Assembly (NCBI GenBank): GCA_945889085.1
Contig: CAMDBM010000008.1
Location: 1 to 64,000, forward strand
Source: WLJO01 sp945889085
Lineage (GTDB): Bacteria > Actinomycetota > Acidimicrobiia > Acidimicrobiales > Ilumatobacteraceae
DNA: 64,000 nt
Direction: 5' to 3'
Position 1 is the first letter of the stretch, and each line of letters starts with the position of its first letter. The notes beneath the pieces were generated by a model. It was given only the letters and a program-made list of their open reading frames with translations, was not told the origin of the DNA and did no database searches. Positions 40,084 through 49,055 of this stretch are shown here, piece by piece. The translations under genes were made by a program, and so were the position numbers.

Positions 40084-41115
40084 TCAGGCCGCGATGAGGG
40101 CCTGGAGGTCGGCCGGTATAGCGATCTCGGACCCCTGCGGGCGCAGGACCGTTACGGTGCCGTTCCTCCACCAATACAGGTCCGGGCTCGCCGGATTGTT
40201 CAGGTCGTTGAAGTCCTCGGCGATCCGCGAGACGAGCAGGTTGATCGTTGCGATCGTGAGGTCTGCGTCCACACGGACGGCGAGGAACTGATCGATGCTC
40301 GGGATGGAGACGAGGAACCCGTCCGACGGTGAGGACTTCATCACCATGCTCGGGTCGAGGATGCGTGACGAGGCGAACTGGTCGCCCGTCACGATGGTGA
40401 AGGGGCCCGCCTGCTCGGTCCGGATCGGGCGGCCGAGTGTCTGGGAGATCGCCAGCGCGACGATTTCTTCCGGGCTCTTGCCCCACGCCGCGACCTGCGC
40501 GGGCGTGAGGAACGTGGTTGAGGTGGACTGCTCCACACAGACGGCAACGACGAGGTCATCGGCGATCGGCTGAACGACGCCCTGGTCCACCGAGAGCCCG
40601 AGCGATCCGAGGGTGCCGACACGGACGCGCAGGAGCGACTGGGCGATCTCGAACGTGAATGACGTGTCGGCCCGCTCGGGGCTGAGCATGGTGCTGAGGT
40701 AGGTCGAGACCGTCTTTTGCCACATTGACCCTGGCACGAGCGTGAGCTCAGCCGCGAGCAGTGTGAGGTCCAGCGACGTGCCGTTGTCGAGCGTCGCGAT
40801 CCCGTTCTTGCTGTCCATGGTGTGCTCGGTACCGAGGTCGGTCAGCGCCGACTCGACCATTGCGAGGAAGGCGCGGATCTGCGGGATAGTCCAGCCGACC
40901 GGTGACCAGTACGGCACGACGGCGGTCACTGGCGGGATGGTCGGGTACGCAGTGACCATCGGCGTGGTGGGCGGAGCAGCGGTCTCGGGCGTGATGCGGA
41001 TCAGCGTCGTCTGCGGGATCGTGGTGTCCGGACCGATGGACAAATTGGTGGGTGTGCAGGCACTTGCCCCAACGGCGAGCGCGAGGGGCAGCAGGACACG
41101 GCGCTTCGCGGACAT
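40084..41115 (-). CDS. Secreted lipoprotein with DUF1444-like (YtpQ) C-terminus
   Basis: 343 residues. Signal ending VGASAC-TPTN is a lipobox. A Pro/Thr-rich linker follows. The C-terminal half (VVAVCVEQSTSTTFLTPAQVAAWGKSPEEIVALAISQTLG and GDQFASSRILDPSMVMK...GFLVSIPSIDQFLAVRV) resembles DUF1444 by layout; I hold this loosely. Start ATG 41115, GTG 41118 also possible. Divergent from ilvD. Confidence 0.6.
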   Translation of the reverse strand: MSAKRRVLLPLALAVGASACTPTNLSIGPDTTIPQTTLIRITPETAAPPTTPMVTAYPTIPPVTAVVPYWSPVGWTIPQIRAFLAMVESALTDLGTEHTMDSKNGIATLDNGTSLDLTLLAAELTLVPGSMWQKTVSTYLSTMLSPERADTSFTFEIAQSLLRVRVGTLGSLGLSVDQGVVQPIADDLVVAVCVEQSTSTTFLTPAQVAAWGKSPEEIVALAISQTLGRPIRTEQAGPFTIVTGDQFASSRILDPSMVMKSSPSDGFLVSIPSIDQFLAVRVDADLTIATINLLVSRIAEDFNDLNNPASPDLYWWRNGTVTVLRPQGSEIAIPADLQALIAA

Positions 41116-41267
41116 CACCGGGAACGCTAGATCAGTGCCCTGCCGTATTCGGGGCAGCCGGGGGTTGGGGACGCAGGCGACGTTCCCGGACGGGGTGCGC
41201 CCGACGGTGCGCCGCGGGCCGGCGGGCGGGCCCACTACCCGCTTGCGTGGTGCTGAGGGGTAACTTC

Positions 41268-42980
41268 GTGTCCATGTCTCAACCCGATGGAACCCCGGTG
41301 AACATGAAGCCCAGGTCGCACGATGTGACGACCGGTATGCAGAAAGCGCCCGCGAGGTCCATGCTGCGCGCCGTCGGCCTGACCGACGCCGATTGGTCCA
41401 AGCCGCAGATCGGAATCGCGAACGCCTGGAACGAGGTGACGCCCTGCAACATGACATTGCGCAAGCTCGCCGAGCGCGCCAAGGAGGGCGTCCGTACCGC
41501 CGGTGGCGTGCCGCTCGAGTTCGGCACCATCACGGTGTCCGATGGCATCTCGATGGGTCACGAGGGCATGCGCGCCTCGTTGGTGAGCCGGGAGATCATC
41601 ACCGACTCGGTGGAGTGCGTGGTGCACGCCGAGCGGATGGACGGCTTCGTCGGGCTGGCCGGCTGCGACAAGAGCATTCCGGCGATGCTCATGGCGGCGG
41701 CCCGGCTCGACCTCCCGAGCGTGTTCGTCTACAACGGGTCGATCCTTCCGGGTAACCACAACGGCAAGTCACTGGACATCACGAGCGTCTTCGAGGCTGT
41801 GGGCGCCTGTGCGCTCGGCCATATCACCGAGGAAGAACTCGGCGAGATCGAGCGCAAGGCCTGTCCCGGTGAGGGCGCCTGCGGTGGCATGTTCACCGCC
41901 AACACGATGTCCTCGATTGCCGAGGCGCTCGGCATGAGCCTGCCAGGCTCGGCGTCGCCGCCGGCCGTGGACCGTCGTCGCGAGGACGATGCCCGGCTCG
42001 CCGGCGAGGCGGTTGTCAACATGCTCCGCCTCGGTCTCACGCCGCGCAAGATCATGACCAAGCAGGCATTCGAGAACGCGATCGCTGTCACGTCGGCACT
42101 CGGCGGGTCAACCAACGCCGTGCTCCACCTGCTCGCACTCGCGAACGAGGCCGGCGTGGCGCTCGAACTCGAGGACTTCAACCGGGTTGCGGCGCGTGTC
42201 CCCCACATCGCGGACATGAAGCCAGGCGGCAAGTTCCACATGAGCGATCTCGACCGCATCGGCGGCGTGCCGGTGGTGTTGAAGCACCTGCTCGACGCCG
42301 GCCTGCTGCACGGCGACGTTCTCACCGTCACCGGCCTCACGATGGCCGAGAACCTCGCGCGCCTCGACCCGCCGGTACCCGATGGCGTGGTGGTCTACAC
42401 GATCGACAACCCCATCGACGTCGAGGGCGGCATCAACGTCCTGACCGGCTCGCTCGCGCCGAAGGGTTCGGTGGTCAAGGTTGCCGGCCTCTCGCACGAG
42501 CAGCGCACGTTCGAGGGCGCCGCCCGCGTGTTCGACGGCGAGGAGCTTGCGATGGCGGAGATCCTGGGCGGCAAGATCCAGCCCGGCACCGTGCTCGTCA
42601 TCCGGTACGAGGGCCCCAAGGGCGGCCCGGGAATGCGCGAGATGCTCGCCATCACCGGGGCACTCAAAGGGGCCGGCCGCGGGGCGGACTGTGCGCTCAT
42701 CACCGACGGCCGCTTCAGCGGTGGTACCTGGGGCTTCTGCATCGGGCACGTCGCGCCGGAGGCCACCGACGGCGGACCGATCGCCTTCGTCCGTGACGGC
42801 GACCGCATCCGCGTCGACGTTCACGCCAAGCGACTGGACCTGCTCGTCGATGAGGCGGAACTTTCCCGCCGCCGTGACGGCTGGACCCCCAACCCGGCGC
42901 GCTATACCTCGGGGATGCTCGGAAAGTACGCGAAGTTGGTGCAGGGCGCGGAGACGGGCGCAATCACCAACGTTCTCTGA
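41268..42980 (+). CDS. ilvD: Dihydroxy-acid dehydratase
   Basis: 570 residues (GTG 41268, 7 nt after GAGGGG; ATG 41274 is an alternative). Fe-S Cys blocks are GCDKSIPAMLMA, CPGEGACGGMFTANTM; other family text is GGSTNAVLHLLAL and GRFSGGTWG. Dehydrates dihydroxy-isovalerate and -methylvalerate in Val/Ile synthesis. Shares the branched-chain pathway with ilvBNC 3 kb downstream. Confidence 0.95.
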   Translation: MSMSQPDGTPVNMKPRSHDVTTGMQKAPARSMLRAVGLTDADWSKPQIGIANAWNEVTPCNMTLRKLAERAKEGVRTAGGVPLEFGTITVSDGISMGHEGMRASLVSREIITDSVECVVHAERMDGFVGLAGCDKSIPAMLMAAARLDLPSVFVYNGSILPGNHNGKSLDITSVFEAVGACALGHITEEELGEIERKACPGEGACGGMFTANTMSSIAEALGMSLPGSASPPAVDRRREDDARLAGEAVVNMLRLGLTPRKIMTKQAFENAIAVTSALGGSTNAVLHLLALANEAGVALELEDFNRVAARVPHIADMKPGGKFHMSDLDRIGGVPVVLKHLLDAGLLHGDVLTVTGLTMAENLARLDPPVPDGVVVYTIDNPIDVEGGINVLTGSLAPKGSVVKVAGLSHEQRTFEGAARVFDGEELAMAEILGGKIQPGTVLVIRYEGPKGGPGMREMLAITGALKGAGRGADCALITDGRFSGGTWGFCIGHVAPEATDGGPIAFVRDGDRIRVDVHAKRLDLLVDEAELSRRRDGWTPNPARYTSGMLGKYAKLVQGAETGAITNVL

Positions 42981-44062
42981 TGCAGGCAGTCCGGTGGGAA
43001 ACCCTCACCGCCGACCGGTGGAGACTCGCTCGCTGGACAGCGCTCTCGCTGTACGTCGCCCTGTTCGTCTACCAATACGTCCAGGGCATGCCGTGGACCA
43101 CCAAGGGACTCCCGCTTGAGCGCGAGCAATTCATCGCGTGGATGGCGCTGGGTGCCTCAATCTGGTCCGTCGGCCGTGATCGCCGGGAGATTGTGCTTGC
43201 CATCGGCGGGTTCGGCGCGCTGGCGGCATGTTTCGTGCTCTACGACTACACCCGCGGCGCGATTGACAACGTCTGGGGAAGCCCCACGTTCGTCCCCCAG
43301 ACCCCGGTGAGTGCGCCTGCGCAGGCGGTCCACAACGCGAAGCGGGTGATCACGGCCGAGCGGGCACTCTTCTTCGGTCGTCTCCCCACCGAGTGGTTGC
43401 AGGACCGTCTCTTCGTTGCGAACAACCAGAACCCGCCGAAGTGGGAGGTCCTGACGGGCCTCACCTACCTCACGCACTTCTTCATGGTGTACCTCATCGC
43501 CCTGTTCATGTGGTTCCGGGACAAGACCCGTTGGCTCAACTGGGTGCGCTCGCTGATCCTGCTCATCACCCTCGGGGTGACCGGCTATCTGCTCTACCCG
43601 ACGGCGCCGCCGTGGATGGCCGGCAAGTTCAACCTGATGGACGACACTGCCCGTCCGGGCACGAGGGCGCTCAAGTACGTCCACCTCAACTACGCGGACC
43701 GCCTGTGGAACAAGGGCCAGGACCTCGTGAACCTTGTTGCGGCGATGCCCTCGCTGCACATGGCATTCACCGTGCTGATCGGTGTGTTCTTCTGGCGTGG
43801 TGCGAGGCCCTGGCTACGGGTGATCCTCGTTGCGTACCCGGCGATGATGCTGTTCACCCTCGTCTACGGCGGGGAGCACTACGTGATGGACTGTCTGGTC
43901 GGGGGACTCCTCGTCTGGCTGGCGGTATGGCTCAATCGCCGGTACGTCGGTTGGCGTGAGGGTGTGGCTTCCGCAGCCAAAACGGAAACGGCCGGCGAGC
44001 CCGGTGAGGGGCTGCCGGCCGGCGAGCAGGTGGAGGCGGCGGGCGCCTACTGCTCCTCGTAG
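42980..44062 (+). CDS. PAP2-superfamily membrane phosphatase/phosphotransferase
   Basis: 360 residues, several membrane segments. PAP2 motifs: YPTAPPWMAGKF, AAMPSLHMAFTVLIGVFFW and YGGEHYVMDCLVG. This resembles the PAP2_3 group, which includes inositol-phosphotransferases. It starts one base after ilvD (TGATG) and overlaps the inositol-phosphate synthase gene by 16 nt on the other strand, making inositol lipid work plausible. Confidence 0.85.
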   Translation: MQAVRWETLTADRWRLARWTALSLYVALFVYQYVQGMPWTTKGLPLEREQFIAWMALGASIWSVGRDRREIVLAIGGFGALAACFVLYDYTRGAIDNVWGSPTFVPQTPVSAPAQAVHNAKRVITAERALFFGRLPTEWLQDRLFVANNQNPPKWEVLTGLTYLTHFFMVYLIALFMWFRDKTRWLNWVRSLILLITLGVTGYLLYPTAPPWMAGKFNLMDDTARPGTRALKYVHLNYADRLWNKGQDLVNLVAAMPSLHMAFTVLIGVFFWRGARPWLRVILVAYPAMMLFTLVYGGEHYVMDCLVGGLLVWLAVWLNRRYVGWREGVASAAKTETAGEPGEGLPAGEQVEAAGAYCSS

Positions 44063-45378
44063 TACTCGCGGCCGAGGTGCGTGATCTGATCCTCGCCCAT
44101 CATCCAGCGCAGGGTGTTCTTCAGCTTGGTGTGCTGGATGAACAGGTCGTGCTCGGGGTACAGGCCCGGAGCGGTCTGCGGCGCCTTGTAGTAGAAGCTC
44201 AGCCACTCCTGGATGCCACCGAGGCCAGCGCGGTGAGCGAGGTCGGCGAACAAGATGAGGTCGAGTGCCAGAGGCGCAGCGAGGATGGAGTCGCGGCAGA
44301 GGAAGTCGATCTTCATCTGCATCGGATAGCCGAGCCAACCGAAGATATCGATCGCGTCCCAACCCTCCTTGTTGTCACCGCGGGGCGGGTAATAGTTGAT
44401 GCGCACCTTGTGGTACACGTCGCCGTACAGGGACGGGTACTTCTCGGGCTCGAGGATGTTCTCGAGCACGCCGAGCTTGGACTCCTCTTTGGTCTTGAAG
44501 TTCTCCGGGTCGTCGAGCACCTCGCCGTCACGGTTGCCGAGAATGTTGGTGGAGTACCAGCCGGCGAGTCCGAGCATGCGGACCTTGAGCATCGGGCCGA
44601 TAACGGTCTTGACGAGGGTCTGGCCGGTCTTGAAGTCCTTGCCGGAGATCGGCACGTTGAGATCGGTTGCGAGCTTGCGCAGCACCGGCGTGTCCACGGC
44701 GAGGTTCGGTGCACCGTTGTTGAACGCGCAGTTCTCGAGGAGCGCGGCGTAGGCATAGAGCATTGAGGGGGCGATCGTCGGGTCGTTGGCATCGATGGCC
44801 TTCTCGAAGGACTCGAGATCCATGTGCGCCGGGCCCGGCTCGATGAAGATCTCGGTGGATCCGCACCACATCATCACAACGCGGGACAGGCCATTTTGCT
44901 CCCGGAAGCGCTGGATGTCCTCGCGGATGCGGTTGAGCATCGCACGCTTGTCGACGGTGCCCATGGTGTTGTCGGCATCGATGTTTTTGCAGTAGTGACG
45001 ATCGAAGGCGGCCGGCATCGGGCGCACGGCGCGCAGCGTGTCGGCGACGCCCTCGATGTGCTTGTTGCCCTCGAGCACGCCGGCGCGCTGTGCGGCCACG
45101 TAGCAGTCGTCCGGGAACGGGTCCCAGGCGCCCCACACGATGTCTTCGAGCTTGGCGAGCGGCACAAAGTCCTTGATGAGCGGCGACCGGCCATCGGTGC
45201 GCTTGCCGAGGCGGATGTGCCCCATCTGGGTGAGCGAGCCAACTGGCTCGGCGAGGCCGCGCTTCACCAGTTCCACACCGGCGATGAGCGTCGAGGCCAC
45301 GGCGCCGAGGCCGACAGTAAGCACACCGAGTTTGCCGTCGGCCGGCTGGATCTTCGGAGTCGGGGGAGTCGTCAACAT
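44047..45378 (-). CDS. ino1: Inositol-3-phosphate synthase
   Basis: 443 residues. NAD site VGLGAVASTLIAG, WCGSTEIF, DGKDFKTGQT-like core (ISGKDFKTGQTLVK) and SNILGNRDG-type (STNILGNRDGE) block. Makes inositol 3-phosphate from glucose 6-phosphate for phosphatidylinositol and mycothiol. Longer than the mycobacterial Ino1 form. ATG 45378. Confidence 0.95.
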   Translation of the reverse strand: MLTTPPTPKIQPADGKLGVLTVGLGAVASTLIAGVELVKRGLAEPVGSLTQMGHIRLGKRTDGRSPLIKDFVPLAKLEDIVWGAWDPFPDDCYVAAQRAGVLEGNKHIEGVADTLRAVRPMPAAFDRHYCKNIDADNTMGTVDKRAMLNRIREDIQRFREQNGLSRVVMMWCGSTEIFIEPGPAHMDLESFEKAIDANDPTIAPSMLYAYAALLENCAFNNGAPNLAVDTPVLRKLATDLNVPISGKDFKTGQTLVKTVIGPMLKVRMLGLAGWYSTNILGNRDGEVLDDPENFKTKEESKLGVLENILEPEKYPSLYGDVYHKVRINYYPPRGDNKEGWDAIDIFGWLGYPMQMKIDFLCRDSILAAPLALDLILFADLAHRAGLGGIQEWLSFYYKAPQTAPGLYPEHDLFIQHTKLKNTLRWMMGEDQITHLGREYYEEQ

Positions 45379-45500
45379 GACCTCATTTATTGGTTCCTGG
45401 AGACGGCGATGTCCCAGATCCATTTCGGATCAACGCAAGGCTAGCCAGTAGCAGAGGTCTGGGTAGGTTTGGCCAGATCTGGGGCCCGGACCTGTTCACG

Positions 45501-45530
45501 TTGCGCGAAACCGATCGGGATGGCAAAATA
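45501..45530 (+). promoter_or_regulatory. Possible ilv promoter
   Basis: TTGCGC (45501-45506), 18 nt, AAAATA (45525-45530). It would start the transcript only a few nt before the leader peptide ATG. Weak match, offered as a candidate. Confidence 0.35.
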
Positions 45531-45538
45531 CACCTCTT

Positions 45539-45586
45539 ATGTACCCTGCTCAGACGCTGATCACGGCTCTCGTCGTCGTTATCTAG
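45539..45586 (+). CDS. ilv attenuator leader peptide
   Basis: A 15-residue ORF, MYPAQTLITALVVVI, with two Leu, two Ile and a run of three Val codons near the end. Leader peptides of this sort sense charged Val/Leu/Ile tRNA by ribosome stalling. The stop at 45586 is 31 nt upstream of the terminator hairpin. It precedes ilvBNC, whose products are the amino acids named, so regulation by attenuation is expected. Confidence 0.8.
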   Translation: MYPAQTLITALVVVI

Positions 45587-45591
45587 GCGCC

Positions 45592-45628
45592 CCGGCAGGA
45601 GCCGCGACCGCCTGATTGACCTCCCCGG
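45592..45628 (+). promoter_or_regulatory. Candidate antiterminator pairing
   Basis: CCGG-CA-GGAG (45592-45601) can pair with CTCC-CCGG (45621-45628), which is the left arm of the terminator. The two folds are mutually exclusive, as an attenuator needs. Confidence 0.5.
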
Positions 45629-45648
45629 CGGGAGGTCGATTGCTTTTT
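45618..45648 (+). terminator. Attenuator terminator before ilvB
   Basis: GACCTCCC-CGGC-GGGAGGTC (8-bp stem, tetraloop) followed by GATTGCTTTTT. Classic intrinsic terminator placed 72 nt before ilvB and after the leader peptide. Confidence 0.85.
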
Positions 45649-45719
45649 CCGCCTGAACCATCCAGAACCCCGACCCGTACCCAGCCCGAAGCCCGAGTAG
45701 AAGAGAAGTAGGAGGTCCC

Positions 45720-47468
45720 GTGAAACTGACCGGAGCCCAAGCGCTCATCAAGGCGCTCGAGATGGAGAACGTCGAGGTCATGTTCGGCCTGCCCGGCGGC
45801 TGCATCCTGCCCGCGTACGACCCGCTTCTCGATTCCTCGATTCGTCACATCCTCGTGCGCCACGAACAGGGTGCCGGCCACATGGCTGAGGGATATGCCC
45901 ACGTCACGGGCCGTCCCGGGGTTGCGATGGTCACATCGGGGCCAGCAGCCACCAACATGGTCACGCCGCTGTGCGATGCGTTCATGGACTCGATTCCGAT
46001 GGTTTGCATCACCGGTCAGGTGCCCACCACAGCGATCGGCACCGACGCGTTCCAGGAGTGCGACACCGTCGGCATCACCCGCAGCGTCACCAAGCACAAC
46101 GAACTGGTGATGAGCGCCCAGGACCTCCCCCTGGTGATCCGTCAGGCCTTCTACCTCGCAAGCACGGGTCGCCCCGGCCCGGTGCTGGTCGACGTCCCCA
46201 AGGACGTTCTCACCAACACCATGAACTGGTACTGGCCCACGGACGCCGAGGTGGCGGACTCGCTCCCCGGTTATCGGCCGGTCACCGAGGGGGACCCAAA
46301 GATGATCAAGGAGGCAGCCAAACTCCTCCTGTCCTGCGAGCGCCCGGTGCTCTATGTCGGGGGCGGCATCCTCAAGGCTCGCGCCGCCGAGGCGCTCCGG
46401 GAACTGGCCGAACTCACCCAGATCCCCGTGGTCACCACGCTGATGGCACGAGGAGCGTTCCCGGACAGCCACCCGCTGAACCTCGGGATGCCCGGTATGC
46501 ACGGCACGGCCGCGGCCATCACGGCGATGCAGAAGAGTGACCTCCTCATTGCGCTCGGCGCCCGGTTCGACGACCGCATCACCGGCAAGGTGTCGACATT
46601 CGCCCCCGAGGCCAAGATCATCCACGTCGATATCGACCCGGCGGAGCAGGGCAAGGTGCGTCGCCCGGACGTGCCGATCGTCGGCGACTGTCGCCTCGTC
46701 ATCGAGGAACTCGTCAAGGTCATCAAGGACCTGTTCGGTGCCGGTGAGGTGCAGGCCGACGTGGGGCCGTGGCGCAGCAAGGTGTCCGGCTGGCGGGAGC
46801 AATTCCCGCTCGCGTACGAGCCGAGCGAGCCCGGTGAGGCCCTCAAGCCGCAGTTCTGCCTCGAGAAGCTTCGCGACCTCGCCCCGAAGGGCACGATCCT
46901 CGTGTCCGGTGTGGGCCAGCACCAGATGTGGTCATCGCAGTACTGGCAGTTCGAGGAGCCCTACACCTGGGTGAACTCCGGTGGGCTCGGCACGATGGGT
47001 TTCTCGATCCCGGCCGCTATCGGTGCCAAGGTCGGTCACCCGGAAAAAACCGTGTGGGCCATCGACGGAGACGGTTGTTTCCAGATGACTGCCCAGGAGC
47101 TCGTCACCGCCTCGGTCGAGCGGATCCCGATCAAGGTCGCCATCCTCAACAACTCGTATCTCGGCATGGTCCGCCAGTGGCAGGAGATGTTCTACGGGGA
47201 GCGCTACAGCGAGGTGTACCTGTCTCCGGAGGTCCCCGACTTCGTGAAGTGGGCCGAGGCGATGGGCTGTGTCGGCATCCGCGTGGAGTCACCCGAGGAG
47301 GTCGAGCCCGCGATCGAGAAGGCGAACTCCATCAACGACCGTCCTGTGGTCGTCGACTTCCGTGTCGATGCACGCGAGAAGGTGTTCCCGATGGTGCCCG
47401 CCGGCTTCAGCAACGATGACCTTCTTCTGCCGCCCTCCCAGAACGAAACCCGCCGGTTCCTCGGATGA
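45720..47468 (+). CDS. ilvB: Acetolactate synthase large subunit
   Basis: 582 residues, TPP enzyme. HEQGAGHMAEGYA carries the catalytic Glu, SGPAATN, and the TPP motif GDGCFQMTAQELVTASVERIPIKVAILNN. FAD site in the middle. AGGAGG before GTG 45720. First step of Val/Leu and Ile routes. Overlaps ilvN by 4 nt. Confidence 0.98.
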   Translation: MKLTGAQALIKALEMENVEVMFGLPGGCILPAYDPLLDSSIRHILVRHEQGAGHMAEGYAHVTGRPGVAMVTSGPAATNMVTPLCDAFMDSIPMVCITGQVPTTAIGTDAFQECDTVGITRSVTKHNELVMSAQDLPLVIRQAFYLASTGRPGPVLVDVPKDVLTNTMNWYWPTDAEVADSLPGYRPVTEGDPKMIKEAAKLLLSCERPVLYVGGGILKARAAEALRELAELTQIPVVTTLMARGAFPDSHPLNLGMPGMHGTAAAITAMQKSDLLIALGARFDDRITGKVSTFAPEAKIIHVDIDPAEQGKVRRPDVPIVGDCRLVIEELVKVIKDLFGAGEVQADVGPWRSKVSGWREQFPLAYEPSEPGEALKPQFCLEKLRDLAPKGTILVSGVGQHQMWSSQYWQFEEPYTWVNSGGLGTMGFSIPAAIGAKVGHPEKTVWAIDGDGCFQMTAQELVTASVERIPIKVAILNNSYLGMVRQWQEMFYGERYSEVYLSPEVPDFVKWAEAMGCVGIRVESPEEVEPAIEKANSINDRPVVVDFRVDAREKVFPMVPAGFSNDDLLLPPSQNETRRFLG

Positions 47469-47992
47469 GCGAGCTTCAGCACCACATCCTCTCGGTCCTC
47501 GTGGAGAACCGGCCCGGGGTCCTCGCCCGGGTTGCCTCGCTGTTCGCCCGGCGCGGCTTCAACATCTTCTCCCTCGCCGTCGCCCCGGCCGAGGAGGACA
47601 CGATGTCGCGCATCACCATCGTGGTCGACGTGGAGCGGAGCCCCCTCGAGCAGATCGTGAAACAGCTGTTCAAGCTGGTCGAGGTCATCAAGATCAGCGA
47701 GCTGGACCCCCGCCACGCGGTGGAACGGGAATTGATCCTCGCTACGGTTCGGGCCGGCGCAGCCGACCGCGGACACGTGGTCGAACTGATGCAAATCTTG
47801 GAGGGCAAGATCGTGGCGGTCGGTTCGGACGCCATCACCGTGTCGCTCGAGGGTCATCCTGACAAACTGGATGACTTCGAGGACCTCATCCGGCCATACG
47901 GAATCCTGGAATTGCAGCGCACCGGCCGGATTGCGCTGCCCAAATTGGATCGAGATGTGCGCACCAGCGCCGTCAAGGGCAACATCGGCTGA
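47465..47992 (+). CDS. ilvN: Acetolactate synthase small (regulatory) subunit
   Basis: 175 residues. N-terminal ACT domain LSVLVENRPGVLARVASLFARRGFNIFSLAV, for Val feedback. ATGA overlap with ilvB stop gives coupled translation. Second half is the ALS_ss_C type. Confidence 0.97.
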   Translation: MSELQHHILSVLVENRPGVLARVASLFARRGFNIFSLAVAPAEEDTMSRITIVVDVERSPLEQIVKQLFKLVEVIKISELDPRHAVERELILATVRAGAADRGHVVELMQILEGKIVAVGSDAITVSLEGHPDKLDDFEDLIRPYGILELQRTGRIALPKLDRDVRTSAVKGNIG

Positions 47993-48024
47993 GTGCCGAA
48001 CTTACGGAAAGGACGGCAGCACAC

Positions 48025-49053
48025 ATGGCAGCCAAGGTGTATTACGAGAAGGACGCAGACCCGTCCATCATTCGGGGTCGCAAGGTTGCGATCATCGGCT
48101 ACGGCTCCCAGGGACACGCTCACGCGCTGAACCTCAAGGAGTCCGGCGTGGAGGTCGTTGTTGGCCTGCGTGAGGGTTCGTCGTCAACGGCCAAGGCCGA
48201 GGCGGCCGGGCTCAAGGTGATGGGGATCGGCGAGGCCGCCAAGTGGGCAAACGTGATCATGCTCACGATGCCCGATACGGAGCAGAAGGCAACGTACGAC
48301 GAGTTCATCAAGCCGCACATGCGCAAGGGCAAGGCACTGGCGTTTGCCCACGGCTTCAACATCCGCTTCAAGCGCATCCGTCCGTCGAAGACCGTCGACG
48401 TGATCATGATCGCCCCCAAGGGCCCGGGTCACCTCGTGCGCCGTACCTACACCGAGGGCGGCGGCGTGCCGGCGCTCATCGCGGTGGAGCAAGACGCATC
48501 GGGTCAGGCGCGCGGTCTCGCGCTGTCCTACGCGGACGCCATCGGCGGTACCCGTGCGGGCGTCATTGAGACCACGTTCTCCGAGGAAACCGAAACGGAC
48601 CTGTTCGGTGAGCAGGTCGTGCTCTGCGGTGGCCTCACGGCGCTCGTGCAGGCGGGCTTCGAGACGCTCACCGAGGCTGGCTACCAGCCCGAGATGGCGT
48701 ACTTCGAGTGCCTCCACGAGGTGAAGCTGATCGTCGACCTCATGTACGAAGAGGGCATCGCCGGGATGCGCTATTCCATCTCCGACACCGCCGAGTACGG
48801 CGACGTCACGCGTGGCCCGCGCATCATCACGCCGGCAACCAAGAAAATGATGCAGAAGATCCTCAAGGAGATCCAGTCCGGCAAGTTCGCCAAGGAATGG
48901 ATCGCCGAGAGCGAGGCCGGCCGGGCCAACTTCAACGCACTGCGCAAGGCGGGCCGTGAGCACTCCATCGAGAAGGTTGGCTCGGAGCTCCGCGCCATGA
49001 TGCCGTGGATCTCGGCCGGTAAGCAGAAGGTTTCCGAGGCCTCCGGAGGCTGA
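48025..49053 (+). CDS. ilvC: Ketol-acid reductoisomerase
   Basis: 342 residues, class I (short) form. GYGSQGHAHALNLKESG and the NADPH loop GLREGSSSTAKAE, then the knotted helical domain with ETDLFGEQVVLCGG and ECLHEVKLIVDLMYEEG metal residues. 32 nt after ilvN. Completes the ilvBNC set. Confidence 0.98.
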   Translation: MAAKVYYEKDADPSIIRGRKVAIIGYGSQGHAHALNLKESGVEVVVGLREGSSSTAKAEAAGLKVMGIGEAAKWANVIMLTMPDTEQKATYDEFIKPHMRKGKALAFAHGFNIRFKRIRPSKTVDVIMIAPKGPGHLVRRTYTEGGGVPALIAVEQDASGQARGLALSYADAIGGTRAGVIETTFSEETETDLFGEQVVLCGGLTALVQAGFETLTEAGYQPEMAYFECLHEVKLIVDLMYEEGIAGMRYSISDTAEYGDVTRGPRIITPATKKMMQKILKEIQSGKFAKEWIAESEAGRANFNALRKAGREHSIEKVGSELRAMMPWISAGKQKVSEASGG

Positions 49054-49055
49054 GG

